Below, in pieces: positions 13,341-22,883 of a stretch of DNA of 64,000 nucleotides. The DNA is taken from contig JAKSYS010000109.1 in assembly GCA_022925895.1 (NCBI GenBank), positions 1-64,000 on the forward strand. Direction: 5' to 3'. The DNA comes from Fragilaria crotonensis (taxonomy: Eukaryota > Bacillariophyta > Fragilariophyceae > Fragilariales > Fragilariaceae). A program made the translations under genes and the position numbers. The notes beneath the pieces are model-generated. The model was not told the origin of the DNA, searched no databases, and was given only the letters and a program-made list of their open reading frames with translations. Numbering within the stretch: the stretch's first letter is position 1; the number at the start of each line of letters is the position of its first letter.

Positions 13341-14305
13341 CGTTACGTTGTTGCTGAAGCTAGTTACGAGAGTAGGATGTGAGTATTAAACGTACATATA
13401 GAACGAGGAAGACACAAGGCGCATTGGATCTTCACGTCGGCTCCTTATGAAGCACGATTGGTCGACGTTGGGGTAATCGTGCGTTCGTGCTGGGTTCAAT
13501 GAGCGACAAGAAGCCGTACGTGGCCCAGGCGTGGAACGTTATGTGAAGCAGGACCACACCACACAAGGTCGATTGCTCCCCATCGCACTTGATCAAGTCC
13601 TCTGCCTTAGACGTACCGCTAATCAACTGAAGTGTCAATTATGAACAACAACAAACTTTCCAATTGCGCGGATTTCTGCTTCTTTGTGTTTGGATGGATT
13701 TTCGAAATCTGAGCCTCTATTACGTTAGCAAAAATCAAGCAGTGGATGGCAGGGAAATGATTATCGGAAGGCGTACATGAATTCGGATTTTTTCGTCGTT
13801 CCGTGGGCGTCTCAGTTTCGCATGTCAATTTGCGCATCCTTAACATGGGAGATGAATGATAGATGAATCTTCTCTGGAACGACTTGAACCTCATAACCAG
13901 GGAGTGTCCATCGCGCTCTTAGAAAATGATTGTTAAAAAAGTTCTTGTGACACGCGCACGTCGAGCTTCAGATCTATTCCACGACGAAAGGAATCTTCAA
14001 GTTTTATTTCACGTTATACGTTCCCAATATTTCAGCGCTGGGGAATAAACGTATTTACATGCAAGTATTTATGTAAACATACACATGAATTCTGGATCAA
14101 TCAACTATGTACTCAATCACCACGTCAGAACGATCAATACTACAAAACGTCAAAACTTTATTGTGAAATTGCATGTTTCATAGTTCATGTGCTTCGCAAG
14201 ACCGCAAGACGCTGTGAACTTTATACTAATCAACTCTATTACTGAACCATACGCAATACCTACGGTTCTTTGAATGTGAACTGCTAAATAAATGGAGGGT
14301 TTCGA
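13341..14305. other. intergenic, 5' of ABCA gene
   Basis: No gene recognised. It holds the ABCA promoter region and short, unsupported frames only. Confidence 0.5.
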
Positions 14306-14451
14306 TAGAATGCAAGGAAATGACGTCAAGGATGACATCACAGTACTGATCCTTTCACGTACTACCTACGATGATACAGTACTCCAGTAAGACAGTAACA
14401 TACGGAGAGCATGACGATTGGTACGGCTTGACGTCATTTCCTTGCATTCTA
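14306..14451. repeat. 25-bp perfect inverted repeat with CRE-like core
   Basis: Bases 14306-14330 and 14427-14451 are perfect reverse complements, starting TAGAATGCAAGGAAATGACG and separated by about 96 bp. Each arm contains the palindrome TGACGTCA, the cAMP/CO2-responsive bZIP site known from animals and from diatom carbonic anhydrase promoters. It could be a very small MITE or a regulatory hairpin. No target duplication is evident. Confidence 0.75.
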
Positions 14452-14588
14452 ATCGGATCCATATCGCATACTTGCATGCATATACGATATACGATGATAT
14501 GATATAATTCCTGGTAGTAGTTAGTAGTATGTAAAAAAAATAGTAGATACAACATACACAATACTTGTTGAGCTCCGATAGTATGCAG

Positions 14589-15231
14589 CAGGGGTCGGTG
14601 AAGTTAAACTTTAACTATACTGGACTTACGCTGCCTTCAGCAGTTGTAACTTAGTACTGCGAGGTACGTATGGTTGGTTACTGGTACTGCAATACGCAAT
14701 TCTCAGTAACTAGTCACCGGAAATACTTATGTTTTATAGCCTCCAGTATTCAGTTATTTGTAAGTTTCGTAGTTAATTGCAGTTATACTGCAGACGGTAC
14801 CAGTGGTGTAGTAGCATAGTACACATTACTATACCTACGTACAGTACCCGAGTTTTCAGGGATTCTGGTGAGTTCCAACAGAAATCAGGGCATACGGCAT
14901 ACGTCATCAATATCCACTTAAACTTTGTTGCGAACACCAATCATTTCCTACGCATTTCTCTACGTATCCCAAGCACATAATACATAATTAATTGCATCCA
15001 CGACCAGCCAGTTACCCTTTAACTTAGTTAACCCCGCCCTGTCTCTGTAGTATCCTACTGGACGTTGCAGTTTTTAGTTAAGTAACCAACAAGTTTCAGT
15101 AGTTAGTTAAGTCACTCGAGTAGTCCCAGTACAAGTTGGTTAGTTAACTGTCGTGATTTCTTTAAAAGTTGGTCACTGCAGTTAACTAACTGCAGTTAAC
15201 CGGAGGTCCAGTAACTTATCACCGACCCCTG
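14589..15231. mobile_element. hAT-type non-autonomous element A
   Basis: TIR CAGGGGTCGGTGA at 14589 and its reverse complement ending at 15231, flanked by a perfect 8-bp duplication GTATGCAG (14581-14588 and 15232-15239). CAGGG-type ends and 8-bp duplications are hAT hallmarks. The interior is non-coding and rich in GTTAACTA and TAGTTA words. Confidence 0.85.
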
Positions 15232-15245
15232 GTATGCAGTATGCA

Positions 15246-15589
15246 CAGGCATGTTTAACTAAGGCGCCTGCCTGTCATTAAGGCCTGATCGCCTTCTTAA
15301 GACCTCAAAATCGCGCATTCTGAAAGGTATACATACATCTACGTGCTGAATATATAACATAATATTCAGTAGACAGTAATACGATAAACTGTAGTCGGTA
15401 CCAGTAGGTCACGAGACATAAACTACTGTAGTACTGTTGTGATTACTATCCAGTACTCCGGAGTATTTCGTACTGACACTGAGGCACTGTACCGTACCCC
15501 TAACCCCTAACCCCTGCGCCTATTTACGTCCGAAATTTTGCGCCTTAATTAACTCTAATTAAGGCGTCAGCAGGCGTTAAACATGCCTG
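15246..15589. mobile_element. hAT-type MITE B
   Basis: A 344-bp element with 14-bp perfect TIRs CAGGCATGTTTAAC / GTTAAACATGCCTG. The left duplication is AGTATGCA (15238-15245). On the right AGTAT (15590-15594) is followed by element C, and GCA resumes at 16652, completing AGTATGCA. The interior includes CCCCTAACCCCTAACCCC near 15496 and a small hairpin CGCCTTAATTA...TAATTAAGGCG near 15540-15567. Confidence 0.8.
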
Positions 15590-16030
15590 AGTATCAGAGT
15601 CCTGCACTGGGTATGACGCCTGTGTCCATGGGTACCCAAGGCAGCCGGTAGGCAGGCTTGGACCACCCATTACCCACCCATGCTTTGTATGGTCGAGCTC
15701 GGACCACCCGTTACCCACCCACGCCAACTAAGTCGTACCCATACCCACCCATTTACCCGTTGCCCACGCTAAAAATTTCCTGGTCTACCACACAATACGC
15801 TAGCACATTACGCACTCCGCGTACTATAGCACGCTTCTACTAGAGAAGTCACTACAGTACAAGGTACTGGAGCGCTCTCTAGCTACTAGCTACAGTATAC
15901 TCGGAGTACTGGAGTGCAATGGTCGATTCGTGTGGGAAGGTTGGACCACCCAATACCCACCCACGCTTTGTGCAGGAAGGTCCGGCAACACACGCTTAGT
16001 CGTGAATCAAGGTCGAATACACGCTGGCCG

Positions 16031-16098
16031 GAGGCGAAAATCATTTCCGTTCCGTGTCTGGCTGGAGGCGAAAATCATTTCCGTTCCGTGTCTGGCTG
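16031..16098. repeat. 34-bp tandem duplication
   Basis: Two adjacent, essentially identical 34-bp units beginning GGAGGCGAAAATCATTTCCG, inside element C. Confidence 0.8.
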
Positions 16099-16135
16099 GT
16101 GCTAAACTGGATATGCCAGCGTCATCTTTGTTTTG

Positions 16136-16394
16136 CTGACACTTGCTGACGAAAAGACAGATCTGCTGACATGCACTGACAAAAAAACGAATCTGCTGAC
16201 ATCTGCTGACGAAAAACGAATCTGCTGACATTTTCTGACATATGTTGACGAAAACGAGTTTTTCCCAGTAAGCTACGGTGATGCTGACATCTTCTGACGT
16301 TTGCTGACGAGAATCAAGTTTGCTGACATTTTCTGACGAAAAGCAAATCTGCTGACATTTGCTGACGAAAAAGAAATCTGCTGACATTTGCTGA
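16136..16394. repeat. degenerate CTGACA/GCTGACGAAAA tandem repeats
   Basis: About nine to ten imperfect units alternating GCTGACATNTGCTGACGAAAA and AATCTG. Spacing is roughly 25-30 bp and there are no unique spacers. The array lies inside the inner inverted repeat of element C. Confidence 0.8.
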
Positions 16395-16824
16395 ACCTTG
16401 CCAGCTCGAATGAAACGACACAGATCCTAACAAGCACTCATCACGCCGGCCGGACATTGGCTGGCGCGCCCATCCTTAAGGTAAATCTATTTAATCGCGA
16501 AACGTGCTTGGGCCGGACCTTCCAGTCGACCTCAGACCACCCATACTCACCCACCACTGGTTGGGCGTGCCCATACCCACCCATTATCCATGGGTATGGG
16601 TGGGTACTGGGTACTGGGTATGGGTACCCAGTGCAGGACTCTGCTGAGTATGCATACCCTTCATTCTACACCATACGCCGGCTTTGGTGTATGTTTTTTT
16701 ATGATAGTAGTATGACATACAGTAATTACTTGTACCTGGTACTGGAGAACTGTAATTGCACTTGGATTATAGGCGCTGACTCCTGGTGACCTGTGAGAAC
16801 AACACAAGAAATCATAGACGGGTA

Positions 16825-19731
16825 CAGGCTTAGGGAAAAAATATACTGGTACGAATGGTATACTGGTATACCGGTATGGTATACTGATATACTACGGCTC
16901 TGATGCAATAAATATAATGAACTGCAGCTCAGTCGCTGGTAAATATTATGACACACTGCAGCTAGTGCAATAAACTGCTGGTGTACTGCAGTTCCAATAC
17001 TGATACTGCAGCTCCAAAAACAATACTGCGGTATCCTGGTATTTTCAAATACTGGCAATACCATAGTAGAGAACACCACATGAACTACTCGTGGTCGCCT
17101 CTCAGAGACTCAGAGTACTGTGTATTTATGTGTTTGCTATGTTCGAAAGTTATCATGCAATCAACATTTCTCGATAAGTGTTTACTTTTCCCACGCCATT
17201 TCAGGCAACACCACGAGAGTGCTCGATCTTGTTTCAGTTCGTTGATGTATGTTTGAAAGTTAAAAAGTGCTAATGCAATCAACATCTCTGAATGATACTT
17301 TGTTTTTCCCACGCCGTTACAGGTATCCCGCCATCACACATTGATCTTGTCATGAGTCTTGTTGATGCAGTGGTGTTTCACTTTTGAGAGATCATAATTT
17401 TGTGTCCAAGGCATTGTTGTCGTGTTCATAATTTTCAGTTTGACATGGCTCGCACAATTCATTCATCAACGTATAATTCGAAGGCTGTTTGCCAGTATTA
17501 TTACTCCACTTCTGATGATGGTACAACATGGCACTGTCGGAAATGTTCTCAGCCCAAGAGTAAGAATGGTGGATGGACAAACCTGCTGTCCCACCTAAAG
17601 AGCTGTGTCGGTAAGGATTACATGGACCAGTATATGTCACATGCAGCTCGTTCGCAGGCACGTCTAGACACCTCATCAGGAGATCCCACGATCAGTGGAG
17701 GTTCCTTCCTTCTTGACTCCTTTGTTCTCCGCCTCAGTGACGCAGAAAAAGAAATGGCAGAATGGATCAATTTTGTCGTGGTCAAAAGCATGCCCATTTC
17801 AATCGTGGAATGCCCCCATCTTCGCAGACTGGCAAAGTTGAAACCTGTGTCCATCAAGTCGGTTCGAAAGCACATCCTCTCCCTCAAGGCCATTGTTCAG
17901 GAAGAAATAAAAGTTCGTTTGCCATCCAAGTTTGCCATCATTTTTGATGGCTGGACTGAAGGAACCGATCATTACATCGGCATTTGGGCATCTTACAACA
18001 GCGTCGATAACAAAAATGACGGTAAGGAAGTGCCAGTACAAACGTTACTGTCCATTCGTCCTCTGTTGGCAGATGGCATTGAGGGCATGACAGCAGCAGA
18101 TCACTTACTTCACATCTCGCGTGTGCTTTGCCATTTATGGTAAGGATACATCAAATGTGATTTGTTTTGTCGGTGACAACTGCAACGTAAACCAAAGCAT
18201 TGCGCGGACCATGAAAATACCTCTCGTTGGATGTGCAAGTCACAAACTTAATCTCGCGGTCAAGAGATGGATCAAGGAGCAGCCCCAGCTTACTGACATC
18301 ATTGAAAAAGTAGCGGCAGTCATGAAGAAAGCTTCGACATTGAAAGTAGCGGCAAAACTCAAGCAGTCTACAAAGTATGCAACAGTGAGGGAAAATGATA
18401 CGAGATGGTCCAGTACTTACAACATGGTTCGTCGTTATTTTCAGATACAGCCACAACTCAATGCTCTGGTGGAACTCCTTCAATTGTTGCCGACACCAGT
18501 TGAAGTTGATGCGTTGTCTCGAGGGTTCAAGTCATTGAAGAACTTTGATGCCATCACTGTGTTGCTGCAACGTGATGGAATTCCCTTTGTAGAGGTGAGA
18601 AACATCTTCAAAGTGTTGATTGAAGACTTCCCAGAAATGGAGCACCATCTTGGCGAGCGGTCTTCCCTTGTTGTTGATCCTGACTTTGAGCTGGGCATTA
18701 TGAGGATCTCTCGAGGAATGCCACTGACGCGTGAGCAGCAGAATGCTGTCAGGAATCTTGTGAAACCTGACATCCCTGACGTTGTTGACATTGATAGTGA
18801 TGACATCAATGATGCCGAAGAGGATGTTGATGAGAGCTACGCATCCCAAGTGGTGAAGCGATTGAAGCTTCAGATGAGAGAAACTGTGCAACGTGAACAA
18901 TATTGTAATCTTGATGTCATCCCTGCGACATCCGTCAATTGTGAAAGGCTGTTTAGCCTTGCAAAGCATATCTTGACCGACACGAGAAAGAATACATCGC
19001 CGCTTTTGTTTGAAGCATTACTTTTTTTGAAGGTTAACCGCAAGCTTTGGGATGCCTATTCAGTTGGAAAGGCAATGGGTCGGACTAGAGGGATTGACGA
19101 TGCTCATCCTAATGGAAACACACTCCATCATGAAGATGACAGTAGCAGAGGTGGTGCCGATGACGAATATGGCATGCATGTTGACACCGATGTAGGTGGT
19201 GACTACTAAACATTTAGAGGTATTCTTGTTTGTGTTGGTTTCGTCTAGTTTTAAGTACCAAGAACACAATCGTTTCTAGAGAACTATGCTATTATCAATA
19301 GAACACCTGCTATGGAAACCAACAACAGCTTGAAAAGTTGAAAAGTGTATTAAACGAGTACGATATGTTGATCCAGTAGCCTGCTTGAAATCGTCGTTGG
19401 AACGCTAATACTGGTAGTAGTAGAGTAGTAGTAACTTGTGAGGAGTAGCTAGAGTAGACTGTGTACTGGAGGACTCTGAGTTCTGAGCACACGGAGTACT
19501 GAGTACCGTATTAACTACTGTATCATACGGTATTTTTTGAGCAGCCGGTACTCACCGCAAATACTGGTATATTACTACAGCTCGAAAAAGGTATCCAATA
19601 TCGAAAACAGTACACTGCAGCTCTACGATATTTCTGTCAGTATATTTCAGCTCTGTTACAGTACCGGTACACCTACTGATGCACCGTCGGAAGTCCGGTA
19701 TGGTATTTGGGTAATATTTTCCCTAAGCCTG
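16825..19731 (+). mobile_element. hAT DNA transposon with perfect target duplication
   Basis: A 2907-bp element with ends CAGGCTTAGGGAAAA (16825) and the matching TTTTCCCTAAGCCTG ending at 19731. A perfect 8-bp duplication GACGGGTA flanks it at 16817-16824 and 19732-19739. It carries one hAT transposase gene. Both subterminal regions are rich in TACTGGTA and CTGCAGCTC motifs, probable transposase binding repeats (inference). Intact ends and duplication suggest a fairly recent insertion. Confidence 0.93.
17443..19209 (+). pseudogene. hAT transposase with one frame change
   Basis: Starts MARTIHSSTY, then a BED-type zinc finger (CRKCSQ...HLKSC, near residues 33-60). The RNase H-like core includes IIFDGWTEGTDHYIG and FVGDNCNVNQSIARTM, then GCASHKLNLAVKRW. 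The C-terminal hAT dimerisation block has ATSVNCERLFSLAKHILTDT and LLFEALLFLKVNR. These are standard hAT landmarks and the length, about 588 residues, is normal. The frame shifts once near 18120-18140, between HISRV and FAIYGKDTSN. It could be a true disabling change or a sequence error of the kind seen in nearby host genes. Confidence 0.88.
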
Positions 19732-19775
19732 GACGGGTAGTACTACACCAGCACGAGTAACCCGTGCGAGGGTGG

Positions 19776-20255
19776 CACTACAGACCATTCGGGCCATTAG
19801 GACCGAAATCAATTTCTGGTTATGAGTCCATTTTTATATAAAAATTTACCCGTCGTTTACTGTTATTTCTTTAATCTACTTAGGGGTTCGATTGTTTTAG
19901 ATCATGGTTTATTTTTTTATGCATTGTTTAATTTGGAGTTACTAACGGTCCTCCTTTTTTCAGTCTGGAATTTCAATCTGCGATATCTCAACCAATTCTT
20001 GAAACGACGATGAAGGAGTGCAGTATGTGAGAGTCCACCATACGTTCAATGACATCCTGCACGCTTTTATCGTCGTTTCAAGAATTGGTTGAGTTATCGC
20101 AAATTGAAATTCCTGATCGAACAAAAATTGACCGTTAACACTCTGAAAAAAAACTGATATATACGTCGTAAAACTGTGATAGTCGAAGCTGCCATATAAC
20201 GGTTGCCCGGCCGGATTGGTTCTCCCCCCCTTAAAGGCCCGAATGGTCTGTAGTG
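19776..20255. mobile_element. CACTA-type MITE with long internal hairpin
   Basis: 480 bp bounded by 20-bp perfect TIRs CACTACAGACCATTCGGGCC (19776-19795) and the reverse complement (20236-20255). The left end resembles the right end of the 1-5017 element over about 45 bp, so it is probably a non-autonomous partner. Inside, 19967-20023 and 20057-20113 are near-perfect 57-bp inverted arms around a 33-bp loop, and weaker pairing extends outwards. No exact target duplication is seen. Confidence 0.8.
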
Positions 20256-20559
20256 GTCTGGAAAGTTGTTTCGCCTGTAAATACATGACAATGCCGGATC
20301 AAGTATCGTACTATGCATACCTTGTTCATTGAAATAGGACAGAGAGACAGAGGTGGCCAAAACAGATGTACTGGAGTAGTGTGTAATGTGTCCTACTAGT
20401 ATGCCGGTAGATCGGACAACTCCAAATTGGGACGCCAGTGTTGTCATCGTAGTTGCATTATCTCTGTTTTCTAGTAGCGCACCCTTGGAATAACAACATC
20501 AGCGTTCGTGATGCGTTATCCACGATGGAGCCTAAGTCGCCCAGCCGGAGAATCACGGT

Positions 20560-21123
20560 TCATCGCTGTGCACTTGCGGGAATAAGAGCACAATGTTCAC
20601 ATAGCTCATTCAAAAATTTGGTCCGCCCGCACAAATAGCAGGCATGGAGGGACTTGGAATGACGGGCAGCTCCGACAGCCAACTGAAGATTCTGAAAGGA
20701 AACTTCGGATTTTCCTAATTGATTGATTTCGAAGAGACTGCGAAGCGTTTCTTCGACCGAACAATTGTATTCCGACAAAGACTCGACCCCACCGTTCTGA
20801 GGAGTCTCCACCGGATGTTCCCAACCTGTTTCTGCCAAGGGGAATGTGGATAATCCTGCTTGGGTTCGGACATCGTAGGCAGATGAGGAGGAAGAGGAGG
20901 AGACACTGCTGAGCTGTCTCCTTACCTGCTTCGAATCATGACGTTTGGAAACAACTCGATGTACAGATCGTTGGAGCGCCCCCTTCATCTCCGTCGCGTA
21001 TTTGGTCTTGTGAAAGTTTTGTGTTCTGTCGCCAAGTGAGTTTTTTGAACTTCGCAACCGCCTTGCCCGAGATTCGCTCTCTCTCAGGGTGCTAGTACGA
21101 TCAAAGTGCAAACCGTGCTTCAA
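20560..21123 (-). CDS. hypothetical protein with C-terminal Cys4 motif
   Basis: An open frame whose first clear ATG is at 20988 (142 residues); the frame runs open to 21123, so an upstream exon is possible. A Ser-rich run lies in the middle and the last 30 residues hold CYLCG...LCEHC, a compact Cys4 pattern typical of zinc ribbons. The basic, Ser-rich N-terminal part is low complexity. I do not recognise a family. The upstream intergenic region (21124-22183) shows no other gene. Confidence 0.4.
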   Translation of the reverse strand: MKHGLHFDRTSTLRESESRARRLRSSKNSLGDRTQNFHKTKYATEMKGALQRSVHRVVSKRHDSKQVRRQLSSVSSSSSSSAYDVRTQAGLSTFPLAETGWEHPVETPQNGGVESLSEYNCSVEETLRSLFEINQLGKSEVSFQNLQLAVGAARHSKSLHACYLCGRTKFLNELCEHCALIPASAQR

Positions 21124-22883
21124 CCTTCAAGACTCTTAACTTTACATATATATTTATACAACATAAATTCACATTTGTAAACATACCTAAATTCGTGTAT
21201 GTTTACCAGCACTATGCTGCTATGTAGTAGCATCAACGGGATGGTCCGGCAAATGGCGGTTAAAAACTGGTTGGAATCAAGCTAAATTTCTCGTTTGCTG
21301 GACCACCTCTTAAGCACACCAATTCCGGGGTACGTATGCATACCAGGTACAGTACTGTACGTGGAGCTTGGAGTGCGATTTTTGGGATTCTGAGATATCA
21401 GCCATACTATGATTCTATGATACACGAGTTCACCGAGTACTTTCGCAGTTGACATCTGTCCGTGTCCAGAACATGAGCAAACACCCATATAATAAGATAC
21501 CCAAATCAGAATTTTGCTGCACTTTCGTGTATATTTGCCTTGCCCCTCTCAAGGAGACGTGGCGGCGTGGCGACGTCAGGTGTGCGCAGTGGCGAGTACA
21601 GTAGACGGTACCAGTAGCAGTAAAAATGCTTTGCCGGTGAGCCCCGTGTACGTGTACTAGCGTATGTCACTAATCGAGCGTGCAGAGGGCCATCGTCCGT
21701 AGTACAGTACAAGTACTACGGTATTCATGGACTCTTCTGCGTACTGTCACGGTGCACAGTATTTCTGTACAGAGAGGCGAGCAGACCGAACTTCGAAGAA
21801 CCTAGACAAAGAGAGGGGAGTGTTATAGGGAGGGCTCCAGTAGGGTCACTCGATGATATCCATTATCCATGCAGGGTTTGCTAATCATTGTTACAGAAGC
21901 ACTCTCATGTTGAGGAGCTTGTTGTGGAAAGGTAAAGAAGTGAATGCCTTGTGAATACGCTTCACTATTCAGATGCACCCTTTTTTGTTTCAGAGCAAGT
22001 TGTGCTGTGAGTGCTGTCAAGAAAATGCACGCATTTCCTATCCTTGTGACGACGACATGTCGAATTTGCCTTCTCCTTGACAACCAGATTCAAGGTGCTC
22101 TGCTACACAAATCCTTCCATCAAAAATTCAACGAAGCAAGTTAATGATGCAAGCATGCCTTTGAGTGTCTGGTCTTTTAGAGATTGACCCATCCAACTAA
22201 TGCCACACCTTCATGCTCCGGATGCAGTTTCAAGTCAAAGGCACAAATCCCACATTCATCCATGATACAAGAATCTTATGATTGCAGTGATGGTGCTCGT
22301 GCTTTTAACAACAGTTGCCGAGCCCATTGGCGAGGTTACCAGAAGCATCACCATTCGAATCCGCGGCTGCATCCTCAGCAAGCGCCATCAGACCCCTCAA
22401 TCTCAATCAGGGTTCCATCAAATGACTTCGCCGTAGGCTGTGGACATGAATGCTCCGAAGACTGTCCTGGTTGACGTGATCATCATCTGTTCTGATGGTT
22501 CATGATTCATCATTAATTGATTTTATCCGAAGCTTAATATTGTGAGGTTATTTTCATATGTTCCTGTGTCGTGCTCACGTTCGTTGCACACAAGGATATG
22601 GTTGTATTAATCTCCCGTATCGCATTGCATCACTGATTGTTGCTAGCATACTTATCAACGACGTTGAGGGAACCTAGAAGTTAGCATGTGTTTTCGGCTT
22701 ATATACCCTTGGCAAATTCGGGGGAAGACTTCCCGGGTTTGATAAGCTTCTCCACCGAAACGCGTCAGGTACATCGACGATTCAATTGATGACATCGCCT
22801 TGCGTAGCTACTTGACTGATGCTATTGGTGGGAACATCGATAGAAGCGACACTCAATACCAGTATACATGAGAGTTTGCCAAT
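21124..22883. other. intergenic, no supported gene
   Basis: About 1.76 kb without a convincing gene. A Cys/His-containing frame at 22184-22474 (plus) ends in FAVGCGHECSEDCPG and might be the last exon of a small protein, but nothing else supports it. GTAC-rich words are common at 21340-21770. Confidence 0.4.

Larger units (their letters stand above)
15595..16643. mobile_element. hAT-type non-autonomous element C
   Basis: TIRs CAGAGTCCTGCACTGGGTA (15595) and its exact reverse complement ending at 16643, flanked by a perfect 8-bp duplication CTGAGTAT (15587-15594 and 16644-16651). Inside are runs of CCCATACCCACCCA-type sequence, an inner inverted repeat GGAAGGTCCGGC (15975-15986 with 16512-16523) and tandem repeats at 16031-16394. 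No transposase is present. Confidence 0.85.

Noticed and set aside
15496-15515. Interstitial telomere repeat
   Set aside because: Only two to three CCCCTAA-like units inside a MITE; too short, and the unit is not exactly the common TTAGGG type.
16136-16394. CRISPR-like array
   Set aside because: Units are degenerate and contiguous without unique spacers, lie inside a transposon, and the genome is eukaryotic.
20560-21123. CTU1/Ncs6-type tRNA thiolation protein, from the Cys4 end
   Set aside because: The ATP-binding domain is absent and the Cys spacing is generic, so the name is not supported.
22184-22474. Small Cys/His-containing protein
   Set aside because: No promoter, splice or family support; kept only as a note under the intergenic entry.
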